NCBI GenBank assembly: GCA_038049695.1
Contig: CP142452.1
Location: 68,143,501 to 68,207,500 of the forward strand
Source: Cinnamomum chago
Lineage: Eukaryota; Streptophyta; Magnoliopsida; Laurales; Lauraceae
Direction of reading: 5' to 3'
DNA: 64,000 bases
Shown here one piece after another: positions 34,947 through 49,900 of this stretch. Within the stretch, counting starts at the first letter, position 1; the number at the start of each line of letters is the position of its first letter. Position numbers and translations under genes: made by a program. The notes under the pieces were generated by a model. The model made no database searches, was not told the origin of the DNA, and saw nothing but the letters and a program-made list of their open reading frames with translations.

Positions 34947-37900
34947 CTTTTGATTCCAATGTATGAAGGAAGAAACAAAAGGAAAAAGTACATAAATAAA
35001 TAAAATTTCGGGTTAGAGAACGACAGAATTAAATAAACATGGAAGTAGAAAAAATATTACCGAATTGTCATGTCCGGGGGCATGGACACTTGGACTTCGA
35101 GTAGAATCAGCCCTTGAAATGAATGGTGTGTGATGTGGTCAACTTTCATTTTCTGGAATATGCATCCAACCAGGGGTTCATGTACAATGTTCAGACCATA
35201 TATTAGCACTTGTCTTTCAATGGGGAATGATTTACTAGAGAGAATCAACATGGAAGCACATACAAACTGCAAATCCAGACCTAAGGAAATTCAGTGTACT
35301 TAGGCCTAGAGTTACTACATGCAGGTCCATCGTTCTTCATTTGAGACTATTGATTCAGAACCATGGTACTCAGATGCCCCAAAATTAAATAAATAAATAA
35401 ATAACCCCATTTGGAGGTCCTCACCATCCAATATTTGGCCACTTCAGCTTGTGGGGACCATTTCTGTGCTTCTTTCACAACCATCAATATGCAGGCTGTC
35501 AAACACAAACTCTAAAAAGAACTGGTGTGGTATCTACCATAGGTTAGGCTGGTCATTGCATTGACCAGGTTGGACTAGGCTGAAGCTTAGTTATCCAAGT
35601 CCAACCCTGTTTATTTGGACTGATTTTCAGAGCTAGGTCCAAATGGCACCTGAAAGTTTGACCCAGATCTCTGACCATTTGCAAAATATTATGACCATTG
35701 TCTTAAATGTCAGCTTGCGCTTGTAGTTAGGAGTGCCAGAATATGTAGGCCCAAGTTCATCCATCTGACTATCAGGCCAGAAAATCAGGCCCAAGTTCAG
35801 CCTATGGGCCTAAAAGTGCTGACAAAAGTGGGCCGGGCTATCCATCCCTAATATTACAAATCATTAAGGGCCGCAGTGGCGGACCCAAGATTTTCATTTG
35901 AGGGGTGCGAACCTTAATAGGTAATTTTTTTGGGGGGGCAAACTGAGGATTTTTCATGTGGAGTTTGAGGGTGGACCCACAATTTTTAATGGATATTTTT
36001 AAACACACCTTGGTTTAATGGGCGCGGCCACACCCGCTTGGTTGTGACTGGGTACGCCCCTGTCCAGGGGTCAAAGAAAATCTCAACAAGGAAACAGTAA
36101 GAGAACAAGTATAAGTTGCATTGATTACAGCAAACTGAAAAAAAAAATAAAAAATTGAAGCGTTACCTCGTAAAATTTTGATGAAAAGATACTTGAAATA
36201 ATAGCTTCAAGGTCCTGTTTCTCCAAGTCATTGTTCAAATTCTGCTGTGCCGTTCCCGTCAAATTCTTCAGTTGGTTTAATAAAGGTGGTGGACATTGTG
36301 AAAGTTCAGGATCTACAAAACGAATGGAAAATGTAAACTCAGTCACGAACAAGATATTCATAAATATATGGGGGAAAAGAAAATGAAGACTAAAGTAAAT
36401 TTCAATCAAGAAAAATTAATCTAATAATATTAATCATGAATCTAAAATGAAATAGCCTTTCTTTTCGAGACAAAACCATTCATCTTCCATAGTTCAATTC
36501 ACATTAATAATAATAACCCAACCAGTCATTTAATATCCTAGCATGTGTGAATGTATGCTAATTTTAACAACCTTGGCACAAGCTCCACAACAGAAGCATA
36601 TATAAGGATATTAAAAATAGCTTAGCAGAAATTCCCATTAATTCATTGTCGCTGAGTGACACTATATAATGAATCATTCCATGAAATACAACAGCAACTC
36701 CGACAATGCCTTTTCTGTTGGTATCTGTGTCTATTCCAGACCCCCAACATTTTGTGTGTGTATCTTGCTAGTTCAATGTTTTGACGAGGTCGGGCAATTG
36801 AATCTCTTTATTTATTTTTTATTCCAATCGTATCTACACACCCTATTTATATGGGTTAGCAACTCAACAGTAGAGTACTCGGCTTTTAAGTGCGACTATG
36901 GTAGTTTACACATTTTGATGAAGCAGCGGATTCGTCCATACCATTGGTAGAGTTTGTAAGACCACGACTGATCCTGAAAAGGAATGAAAGGAAAAAACAG
37001 CATGTCGCATCAATGGAGAACTCTTAGAATACTTCATCCTTAACGGATCAATACAAAATCTTGTTTTGATTCTTTTCTTGGAAAGGGGTCAAATCAATTC
37101 AAGTTGGGTCAAGTGAATAAATGGATAGAGCCCTATAGCTCCAATTATAGGGAAACCAAAAGCAACGAGATTCTGTTTGTTCTTAATTTGAATGATTACC
37201 CGATCTAATTAGATGTTAAAAATTTATAAGTGCCTGATGTGGGAAAGGGTTCTCTTGTGAGTTTTTTCTTTTTGTCTATAAGGCAACAATAGGTTTTACT
37301 ATTCCTACATATTCCAAGGGGCAACTGTGTATCTTCCATGCATGCACGGCACCCACCTCCACCCACCCAACACACACACCCCTCCACCTTTTCCTCACAA
37401 AAATGGGCTCCCTAGACTATACCCAACCTGACCAGTTGCAAACAAGGAAATCTAAGTACATCACATGGAATGCTAAGCTGTAAAATATCAGCATTTGAAT
37501 CCACAGGCTTTAGATTAAAGAAAAAAGGAAACCCAAAACATTTACCAATGTGGATGAAGACCTCAGCAACTTCATTATGGAGTTTATGAATTTGTTGGCG
37601 AACATTTTCACCAATGTCATGTGCTGCACTAACACTTGAAAACGGATCTACCTGCAAGGAACATGCTAATCAACAACAAGAATACTAAATAGAGAGAAAC
37701 GGTATCAACTATCCATATTACTTAAAGCAGTTATGAAGATCTGTGTATGGCCACAAGCTATCTCCCATGGGATAAGCCTCCATAATGGCATGGCAATATG
37801 GCATGCACCACTGCAACTGCACCCAAATCTGTTATCTGCCCCTTAAGCCAAAAGAACAAGATTGCATCTGATATTATAACTATAAGAATACATGAAAATG

Positions 37901-40900
37901 TAATACCCCATGAGATGAAAAAAGGCACGGTTCATTTAAATGTCTTGGATTGTTGGATCATGCATTTAACTTTTTGGATGCTGACTGAGCCCACGGCACT
38001 TCGACACACTTCTTGGGAGTCCTAGGATTAAATGGGCCTCAAAAAATAGTCCCATATATTTATTAATTCGATTGTTAGGGACTTATTTTTTTACTATTCA
38101 GTCAGCCACATCGAGGTTCTATGCAAATCCCAGCAGGTTAGTAAGTCAACGGGTCATAATCTAACCTGAATGTGACATGGCTTAGCCCAGAAAACAGTTC
38201 AGACATAGAAGTTTAGTGGATTCATTCAACTGAGCCTTAATGGCCCCAAACCCATGAAACAACCAATCCCTTGGGTTGCCCAAGGGTGGCCTTGAATCTG
38301 GTGGGCCCAACCGGGACATCAGGTGGGCCATGTGGGTTCCACAGTCCCACAAACTTTAGAGAACTTTTTGAGTCTGGTTATGGCCAAAAACTTCTGCTTT
38401 CATCTTTTATCTAATATTAAAATTCAAATAAGACTCCTTTAAATTCAAATAGGACTTCAGAGGATATGCTTATCTAAGAGAGAAATCAGTGGATTTGTTA
38501 GGGTCCTTTTGAGCTTAAAAAAAGAATAAAAGTGGGATGATCCCACTCTCTTTGTACGTTTCTGCCTTTTGGTAACAATACAACCACCTAGTGGCCAATC
38601 ACAAGTTTGCCTTTTTTAATGTCTTTCTTAATTTGGGAACTTTATAATTTTGTGAGATTGAAGATTGAAAGTTGAATATGAATTGATATCCATCTTACTG
38701 TGATTTAGAATTGCATAGTTTGAGGGCCCAGATCGCGGTCCATCCTTTTTGTGGGCTGATCTACATCAACCACCCTGTTGCGATGAAAACAGGTCAGATT
38801 TGGGCTAGGTCCATAGTATACCCAAGCCCAAACGAAAATTACTAATAGGGGACCAACCCAAACAACTAATAAGGAACATGCACCCACACACTTGTCTGAC
38901 TCAACCCCAAGTTACCGAACCTGTACCCATACTCAAATTTGTAGTCAAATACTCAAATTATGCAACCAAATTTTCATCTAATTCTGTTAGGCTTTCATGC
39001 CAGCCAATTCAAAGTTTAAGTTTCCCAAGGTTTAGGTATGGTGATGCAAGACAGACCATGGTCCCACAGGTCAACCAGCCAATGGGCCCAGCCCATTCAT
39101 TTTATGTTATTTTTATATTATTTAGAGTTTAAATTATGTTTTAAGTTATTTTTAGTTGGATGTTTATGGTCCACATTAGTTCTAGGGTTATTTATTTTCC
39201 TATATAATGAAGTAAAGCATTCTGGCTTAGATAATGGCTATTGATAATGATATTGAGTTTTTTTAAGTTCTCCTTTGAGTTCTTCCCAAGTACTCTTCGA
39301 GATCTTATGCCTCCTAGATTGGAGTTTGACGCGAGGCCAATGTTCAAATAACCCCTGATTTCCCCTATTTCTTCTATCTCTATCCTGCCCGCACCACATC
39401 TCCCCTCCATTCCGCGTTATTTTGTATCAAAGCTGAAAATTGATCCGCCCAGATTCAGAAATCAACACTCCATCATCCTGGCCCTAGATCCCGACTTCTA
39501 CACCATCAAAACCCGAAACCCAAAATTTCCCCCAAAATCGCAGCCATCTTGTTCGATCCCAACCCTGCTAAACCCTAAATCCTGTCTCAAATCACCACCG
39601 CCACCCACAGACCTCTCTGGAACCCAAATCCACAACCACCGAATCTCCAAATCACCAAATTTGTGTGGTTGTACATCAAATCCCCCCCAATAGACTTGAT
39701 CGACATACTCAAATCCTCCATACATCACCCAAAAAAAAAATCATCTTTTGGACCAACCCAAAATCCAAAACACGCTAATCGATCATCCCTCTCCCAAAAT
39801 CCAAGTAGGCGAATGGCCCATCCCTAAATCCCATTGATCGACCACGATCCATCCAAAAGCCATACCCTGAATCCCTAAAATTTCCAAAATCGGAGACTCA
39901 AACCTTAATTCCCCAAATCTAGCAACAGCACCACCGTCGCCCATCAACCCCTTCGACATCGCCGTCGCAACCCCAGCCGCAATAGCTTCACCTTCTTTCT
40001 CATCGAAGGAGCACCAGCTCCTTCTCCACCTTCACATCCTTCTCCTTAGCCGAGTGCAAGCCAAGTCAAAATCAAGAAAAGGAGGGGTTCTCGATTCCTT
40101 TTCGTATTTGTTGAGTCAACTTGACGTAGAGCCTTGAACATGTCTCCTGTGACACGAGTCAAGCCCAGAAGTTGGGCCTGAGCTAAGATCCAACAAAAAA
40201 CAGTACCATCTGAATAGGAAAAAAAACCCACTGGCATCAGTTCGGTAGACAGCAACATCAATACCAGAACGTTAGTCAGATCGGCGGCTAGAGATTGCTT
40301 TCTTGTTACAGACCCATTTAAAGTCCGATCAATGATCTGTCTTCACCTGGATACTCACATCAATCACATCTGCACATCAGGTCAGTTTCATTTTGGAGAG
40401 CATTACATTTTCAGTCTTCACATCCACGTCAACATGGAATTGCAAGATTTTGCACTGTAAAACTCTAATAACTTCGACGATCAACTTCAAAGATTTAAAT
40501 ATGCAATTAAATATGGGTAGTGATACTATGAATATGAGGCCTACTTTGAGCAGTATCTTAATCTGAGACAAGGAAAATTGACCGTGGATGAGTATGCCGA
40601 TGAAATTGATAGGCTGCACTGTTTATGTAAACCGGAGAGCAAAACACATGACTGTGAACGCTTTCTCCAAGGTTTGCAACCGAGCATATTGAAGAATAAG
40701 AAAGACCGCAAAGATATGCATGAAGCATATTAGGAAGCAATTCGTGTTGAGCAATTGATAAAACATTATTGCATCCAAAAAGTTATTTGCAAGAAGGAAA
40801 ATCAAAACAAACAACAAAAGCCAATGTTGTGGAGCCCAATGCAGAGCATGTCAAGGCAGATATTGATGAACAAAAGCAAGAAACAGTCGATTCCACAATA

Positions 40901-43900
40901 AATTTAGATGAAGTGACAGACAAATCCACCCCCCCCCCCCGCCCCCCCCAACCAAAAAAAAAAAAGGATTCTAGTTCAGATGAATTGGAAATAAAAGAGA
41001 CCAAGTCTCCTTTTGGCAGTGTTGATCAGTCAAACACAGGTAACAGAAGATTTTGTGACATCCTCGGATCAAGTAGCATGCTTTCTTGCAAGAGATCATA
41101 CTTCAGGAAATCTAGGAGACAAAGTGACTAACGGCATTGACCAAAAGATGCAAGCAACAAAGAAAATTGAAGACTTGGATATGGTTAGCAAGCAAATTGA
41201 AAATCTGATGGATATGAACGTAGAACCACCGCCAGAAAAGTCAATTCAATCATCAGAAGAGAAAGATATTGTTCAAGAAGTTGTGAACAAAGATCAAATA
41301 TTGAGGTTCCCGCATTGATTTCATCTTCAGGAATAGACCATTAATGCTTGAAGATTTTAAGCAGCTGATATAAATCCAAGACTAGAAGCATTTATTCATT
41401 TGAGTGCACATCTGATCCATGTACTTTATATTTGGAGATCAACAATGGAAACTTGAAAAGTGCGTTCAGCTTTGACAGATTCAATAGTTGCAGCATCGAA
41501 AGGGTCGATCGTGCATCAAAACGCAATTAAGCCATCAAAAGATGTGACATGTCAAGCCAACTTTGAATTAGAAAAAGAGGTCGTATGACGCTTCCACGCC
41601 ATGCAAAGAAAATGGAGATCGACCAACAAATCAAAAGTTCATATGCTCAATCTTTGACCCAGAAGTAGTTCTACAGAACTCGAGATCAAGTTGTCTCCAA
41701 GACGAGGAGAAGTTGATGCAAGACAGACCCATGGTCCCCATGGGTTGACTAGCCAATGGGCCCAGCCCATCTATCTCGACCAAGCCTTTGGGCCCAGCTC
41801 ATTCATTTTATCTTATTTTTATATTTTTTAGAGTTTAAAGTATACTTTAAGTTATTTTTAGTTGGATGTTTTAATCATAGCCATCAATATGTTTGGATGG
41901 TCCACATTAGTTATAGGGTTATTTCTTTTCCTATCTAATGATGTAAAGCCTCTTGGCTTAGATAATGGCTATTGATAAGAGGTTTTTTTTTTTTTTTTAA
42001 TAACTCCTTTGAGTTTTTCCCAAGTACTCTTTGAGATCTTTGGCCTCCTGGTTTGGAGTTTGGCGCGAGGTCAATGTTCACGTAACCCTTGATTTCCCCA
42101 ATCTCTGACCGCTCCCATCTCCCTCCATTCCACATTATTTGAGAAATGGACGACACCAGAGAGGAGAGGAAAGGTCCCACAACAAAACCTAAACATACTC
42201 TGAAGTTCATAAGATAGTTAAAAAAAACACGAGGCTTTCAACTCTTTCAAAAAAAACAAATAGTTCCTCAAAAGGTACATTCCATGGTTTGAAATGAGTG
42301 CACAGAGATCATTGTAAGACACTACATTTAAAGTGTCACCTACCGTAACAAAAGAATCAAACCTGAGAGTAAATAAAAGGTTACAAAAAGGTTCCATAAC
42401 CCCTTGTGACAATCACACCCTTCAATTTGCAAATATTACCAAAATGCAACTTGGTCCTGATTTCCCAGTAGACATCATCAGAGCTCAGCTTAAATTCTCC
42501 AACAGGAGAAGACCATCACAGCCAATGAGGAATAAAATATACTAGCCCTCACTTTGAGGTAATGCCACCACCCACTTCAAATGCTCCAAAATACTGGATC
42601 TTTACACTATTACTCCTCGGATCAAGTAGCCTATGAAGATGTGTTAAAGAGCCACATAAACCATTTAAGCATGTCCAAACTCCAAAGTACTAGATCTTTG
42701 CGTTTCTTCCCAATTGTTTGATGTGTGAACTATTACAGTAACAAGAAAACTGTGTTTTCCCTTCCACTGAATATTAGAAGAGCGCTATTACTCTTTGACA
42801 TTGCAAAAGCAACTTTATAAAAAAATATCGATCCATTATTTCCTAATAACCAAGTATAAAATAATGAATATGTAATACTAAAGAGATGGGTCCTCATGGT
42901 CCATGACACTAACTATTACAAGAAGGTACCTTTCAGAAGTATGCCCCTCTTTGTTAACAAAGCCTTCAAAAATAACAAAATATAACAGAGATTGTTTGGT
43001 GGAAACATTTTTGTGGGGCACACCTGGATAATCCAATCACATAGGCATAGAAATGAGTCGTAGGTGGATTAGGGGGCAGGGGCATCCCAAAAATCACTCT
43101 AAATAGATCATCATAACCATTGGCTTTAGAGTCTAACATTTTAATGGTTTTGTAAGTGCATTTTTTCTTGTGATTAAACCCAACAATGGATGCATCGGTG
43201 TCAAAGTTGAAAGGAATGCCAATTCAAGGAGGTAGGTGTGACTGGGACGGTTTGCATTGATCCAGGTGGGCTCCATTGTATTGTAGAGAATAAGAATGGA
43301 GTCGCTTGTTTTCAGGTTTTTGGAGTTTTTTATTGTGAGCGCGCATGTGCGTTTGTGTGGAAATTGTAACATCTTACTTCAAGTTTTTTGGAGTTTATGA
43401 CAAGATTACGTACCTCAATGTGCACATCAAGATACAGATATGACCCAGCCCTTCTTCCCCTGAGGCGATGACATCCCTACAACATATTAGTGACATACTT
43501 TTATCCAATGATCAAAGATAACAAAAATGTTTACCAATAAAACATCTGGGAATTTGAATATATATATACAGAGAGTTTTCTAAAAAAAGGCCCCTAAATT
43601 TTGTGAAACCTCATAAAAGCACCTAAGTTGTGTGTTTTTACTGAAACCTCCCTTGACTGATGGTCAAAGTTAATAAAAGCAACCATTGTCATTTCCTCTC
43701 AATTTTTTTTTCCTTTTGACCTTTTTACCCCTTTTAAAAGTTAGAAAGACAAAACTCTACTCTCATTTTCCTTTGATTTTCCATCCTCTCCTTCATCTTT
43801 ACTACTTTTAAGCAGAAGAGCCATCCCTGTAAACCTTAGCATTAACAACCCTTGTTGTACTCCTGCCTGACAACTTCCACAATATATAGGACATTTATTT

Positions 43901-46900
43901 TATCATTTTTTCCTTTCAGATTTTGAGAGTTAGTTTTGTTGGAACTTGGGTACATTGTAGCTTTTACCATCAATTCTCATAGATCTTTCACTACTTTTTT
44001 TTTTTGTTGAACAAAGGCTGATTATTTAATAACAAGATATAAACAGATTCTAGCTTATGTTTCTCATTCTGCCGACGCATAAGCAAAAGCCACTGCCCGA
44101 GATCCACCTAACTTGGCCGTGATACCAACCATGGCCAAGAAATCATGAGGGAGATGGGAAGAGGGACTATTGATAAGGTGGTTGCAAGGGGTGGGAAGGA
44201 TGGGATGGATGTCAGGGTTTAGTGCCTAGGAATCCAAGGATTTTTTTTCACTCTCAGTTTGCCTTTATACCTGAAGAAAACAAGAACCCATTTCTCTAGG
44301 AAGTACTAGAATACATACACTTTGTTACTCACCTATCAAATTTTTCGACTTGCTTATAAAGATTTTCACAACTAGAAGACTAGCCAGGATGTTATTAGAA
44401 AGTTGGGAAAACAAGGAAGTTGTTCACCAAAGATTTTCTAGGTGACGACCCATCTTCATTCATCATATGTATGTATAGTATTTTATCATTACCTGAGTTA
44501 CAAAAATATAAAATTGCAATAGGATCCTCCAAGCATTCTTTTTTAGAAGCATTCTGCCTGCCATCTTTTCTCTTTCTATTTTTTTTTCATTTAGAAGGGC
44601 TGGGTACATCTTTGATGATGCCTGATGAGATGGATCGTAGATGTCTTTCCATCTTTTTCTCCTATGATCAAGTGGGATGACTTGGATATATCCTTGACTC
44701 CATGCAATGAGATGGGCAATGAGTAGGATATATATATACATATGCAGAGGATTTTTCTCCATTTGTTTGCCAACGTCTGAGTGGGATGAGCTGGGCATCT
44801 CTGTGTCTGGAACAAGTTGTGTTGGATTGAACATTGACCACAGGTGGCAGAGGATTTCTTTCCTTTTGTTTGCCAACTCCAAAGTGAGATGAGCCGGGCA
44901 TCTCGTGTATATTGAGCGTGATGTGCTGGAATGATTATGATGGATTGTGTTATGCTCTAGGTCGGCTAGGATGAGCTGGGCTAGGTGAGATTGAGTTGGG
45001 AGGTTAACGGAGGAAATTTAATAGCTTACACCCTATGACTTGAAGAAGAAAGCCCATGATCCATTTTCTCACATGGTTGTTACCTTGTCACAATGAAGGA
45101 GGCTAGTGGCAAATATGTCTTACTGCCTTAAAAGGAACGGATAAAATGGTCAAAAAGACAAAGGTAGAGAGGGAAAGTGGCAGAAGTTGCTTTTCCTAAC
45201 CTTAACCATCAGTCAAGGGGGATTTTAGTAAAAGTCCAAAATATAGGAGCTTTTTTGAGGTTTCGCAAAAACACGGTGGCCTTTTTGTAAAAAGCTCATA
45301 TATATAGCCTACAGTGGCAATCATTATCACAAACCAATGGTACAAAAAAGAATGCATGATAAGCCAACATAATCTAAAACCTGTCCACAGTTTTACATGC
45401 CACCAACATGTGGTGAACAACAATATATAAAGTAAACCAACCTCCTGATAACATGTAATCCAATTTCCGAGAAGCTATCAGTTATTCTATGTATAAGCAT
45501 TATCAGGCCAGCATAGAACAACATTAGGCATTGTAAACTGGATATACTCAATATGAATGCAAAACAACAAAAAGAAGACTGCAATGCCAAGTATAGTCTC
45601 AATCAATCAAATTGATAAACCAACTACAGTGAACTCACAGCAATGATGATCGATGAAAGTAAAAGCAACACCATTAAGCATTATAAACGGGATTGCAATA
45701 TGCATAACTACTCTTTTGTACAGAAAAGGCTACACAGTATGAATGCAACCACAATGAAAAGAAGACTTAAAACTTACCAATGTACAGCACTAATCAAATT
45801 GATCAACTAACCCCAGCAGTCCCACAGGACACGGTAATGATGAAGGTAAATTAGGTTAAAACCAATATTACCGTGCTTAAAACCATGAAAAAAGATCCAA
45901 GCTTAAGCATATGCCTCAACCGTTAGAAGGAAAAACTGCCTCAATAGAGGATTGTTCAAGTGCATTGCAGATACAGTGTATTAAAGACAGTAAAAAAAAC
46001 CAGACATGCTGGTCTACTAGCTTTTTTTATGATTGTGTGTCCTGAATGCAAATTCCAGTCCCAAAACAAATAAGGTTGTCGATCTAAATAAAAAAATGAC
46101 AAAATGTTCTAAATTACAGCCATAGAATTCTTAATATAAATTAAACCAACCATACTACCCTTCAACTTAAGTTGTTTCTTGTTAATTTAAAAGAACTAAA
46201 GCAAAATTCAGCTAGGCCTGGAAGTCTTGGCCTATACAGCTGTGCATCCGACCATACGGTCTTGTAGCGCCAAACACGTAGACCATAGGTTCGCAGCTGC
46301 AGTCGACCCTGAAAACAGTTATGACGCGGCACCAAGTCGCGGCTTGCGGTCCATCACGGTGCAAATTTGTATTTTACCCCAAAAAAAATTTCAAAAAATC
46401 CAGAATATTATTAAATACCAGAATACAATGTTTTTTTCCCATTAGTAAACATTTTAAATCAAAAAATCGGCCCCCCTGAGTCATAACATCATGTATCACT
46501 GTCTTATCTTAAACTTGTAAAGTCTATTCTAAATAAAATAGATTTACATGTATATATTAAAATAAGTTAAAAACTGAAATATCACAAATTTTACAGTATG
46601 CATTGCAACCATAATTGTGTACTAACCATTAGCATTAGACACATAAAGTAAAGAAACTAGTAGTAGTAATAATTAAACACTCAATTACTCAATCACCAAA
46701 TAAGTTGAGAGTGAGTTTTTACAAGTACATCAAAATGAATTAATTAATTAAAACAGCGGAGTATGGAATAGGGGTATTGTGGTTTAGGAGGAAAGAAGTC
46801 TTCATATGAGAATCCACCAAAATCTTGCAAATCAATTAACTTTCGGTGAAAAAAAGAGGCTTGGGAAGCTCTAACACAATCTCAAGAAGCTCCACAAAAG

Positions 46901-49900
46901 GTTTGGGACAGAAAAAGGGGAAAGAAGAAAGGGGGAAAAAAACTTAAAAAAACATTGTCGGGCGATATTTTGACCATTATAATGGTCGTTATGACCATTA
47001 TATTCAAAATAACAGCTGTTATGGACCATTATTTTCACTTGTTTTAGACTGTAACTGTTATGACTGTTATATTGAAAATAACGTAATGGCCTAGGCCGTT
47101 ACCATTTCATAACAGTTATTTTCACTTTTTTTTAGACCATTACCGCTATGACCGTTATATTGAAAATAACATAATAGCATAGGCCATTACCGTTTCATAA
47201 TGGTAACCGCCGTTTTTTTAAACCATGGTCCCACTACTGGTTCATATCAGGTTATGGTGTGATTTGCTCCCTTTAGCATGATCAAAGCTGCAAACATGTT
47301 CTTTTGCTAAGGCTGTGGGTCTTGGAACCCTTGATCTTCTTGGTCCACATCATCCTCCCTGGCTTGAGGGTTGGAAAGGACTTGATCTCAAATTTGCATC
47401 ACTTCCATGATTCTCGCTGCTAACTAAGTAGTGAGGTCCACAAAAGTGAACAAGTTTGATGTGTGCACCCCTCTTGGAAGATTGGTCTTGCATGCATCGC
47501 AATTGATTACTTTGTATGGCCCATTCTTCCTTTTCTTGAATTTTTTTTTATGGAGTATGGACCAACCATAAACATTTCTTTAAACATCTAGTTCATACAA
47601 GATCCCTTCGTCAAACACCACCTTTTTAAGATGCTTATCTGCACTTGATTATAGCCTATATTATCATTCTCAATCTGTTGGCAAACTATTCCCTGTAAAT
47701 GTCTACTGTTATTCATCAACTTACCAACATCTCTGTTCAGATTCAAGCTCAGTATGGGATCAAGTTGACGATATTGGTAGGATTTAGGTTTAGCCCTAAA
47801 AAAAATTTAAACGGACTCCTCTTAGTAGTTCTGTTCTTGGATTTTTTATAGGTAAACTTGGCATGAGTTAAAGCAAGACCCATGTTTAGGTTTATCATGC
47901 ATCAATTTTCTTAGAATGTTTTCCGGGCTTCGGTTCACAAAGTCAGTTTGGCCATCAATTTGTGGGTGGGAGGCATTGCTACAGCATAGGCCTGCGCCTT
48001 TATTATTGGAGTTCACCAAAAGGTAATACACGAACTTGTAATAACAGTCCTATGTGATACTCTTCAGAATACCTTCTAGCTTAACCCCCTTACAGAGATA
48101 CAATCTAGCCACATTTGATGCATCACGTCTTCTTCCTGGTACAAAATGAGCTATTGAAGAAAAATTACCCACTGTTAGAGCGGAAATTATTACCTCTTTA
48201 ATATGCAGCAACCCATAGACAAAATCCATGCTCTCATCCTCCCAAGGAGCTTGTGGAATTGGAAGGGGCATTATGGGATATACATCCCTGTATTATGCTT
48301 GCCCCTTTTGCATTCTAATATACATGACATCTTTCAACAGATCTCCCAACATTTCTTTTCAGCTTTTGGCCAATAATATTTCTCCTTCAATAATCCAAGC
48401 ACTCTGTCATGCCCCTCATGACCCGACAATGACCTATGTGCAGCTCTACAATAATCTGTTCCCTTGGAAAACCAGGATTCGATAAGTAAAAACCATCATG
48501 CATAGTATAGTCTCCTTTTTCGCCGAAATCAACCCAAAATCCCTTTCTTTGAGATACAAATCGCCAAAAGTATGGAACCCAACAACTTCGGCATGTATGT
48601 TAGTTAATAAAATGAGTTTTTGGCTCAATGCATTCGCTGCCCTACTATCTGCACTAACCTTGTGTTTAAATGTGAAAATAGAACTTGCAAAAGGGAAACT
48701 CACTTAGCATTCCTCCAATTCAACTAGAGTTGGCCATTCAGATGCATCAGTGCTTCATGGATAGAAGATAGTACAAACTGTCATTACACCAAATAGTGTT
48801 GGAAGTAGGTGAGCCTTGTGGATAGATTTTCAAAACTTTTGACCCACTTGACTCAGAGATCTAGTACCCATAAGGCTATAAACCACATCCAAGATGCAAT
48901 CCCTCCGTCTCATCAATCATGTACAGCAATAAATTCTATCTAGAAGATAGAAATCAGCAATACCATGCATCCAAAAACAATCCACAACATCCAATGAAAT
49001 AGATTATACCTTTGGAGCCCAGTAGTGCTCTAATGGAGAAAAAGACTTGCTTGATGAAGAAAGTCTTTCTTTTAAGCAACTTAGGATCTCCAAGACCTCT
49101 TAGCCTTCCACGCTATGACCCGTATCAGATCTCTTTTCTCAAGAAGATTGGTGGAAACTCCAAGAAAAAACCCTACTAGAAACTCTAGGAACTAGAAGAG
49201 AGAGAATTGCGCAACACTTGCACAATGAGGAGCCTTGGGCATGAACTCCAAGAGTGAGAGAGAGTGTGGACGTCCCAAGGGGGGAAAACCCTTTTATAGT
49301 TTTTGCAAAGCTCCTCTTCTTACTAACTAATTAGAAGTCCAACTTCCAAAAATAATTAGTTACTTTCTCCTTTTTCTAATTATTATAGAAGTCTCACTTC
49401 CACAACAACTAGTAACTTACTATTACTACTATTAGAAGTCTCACTTCAAATAGAAATAGTAACTTTCTAATTCCTTTCTTTTAGAGTTCAAGTAGGATTA
49501 TTATCTTTCTAATATCTTGAGCTAGCGTGGGGACCACTAGGGATTCCATAGAAAGCTAGCTCCAACTGGGACACCACGACCCCACATCTCATATGCAATT
49601 CGGGCCCACAGTTAATTGCAAATAACACCACTATATAAATGCAATTGCACTCCAGTCTTTGGAATATATTACAATGAAGACCTTAAACTTCCCAATCACC
49701 ACAAGTAGGCTCCTCTATCAATATCCATGGATCAATTGGAATAAATCTGTCCCTTCCAATCTTAGATCCACATCTTATTATCCTTGAGCCCCAATTAATT
49801 ACAGTGATCATCAATACCATCCAATTAAATCTTAATCGAGATGGATGCGCACTTACTAATGAAAAATCCATTAATTGGCATCAGGAGATAATATAAATAG

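Noticed and set aside
36853-36889. Functional trnK gene
   Set aside because: It has only the 5' exon, with a changed D-stem start, in a nuclear intron.
44463-44882. 139-codon minus-strand frame in the Mutator-like element
   Set aside because: It overlaps diverged tandem units and two other open frames. No transposase or captured-gene motif is visible.
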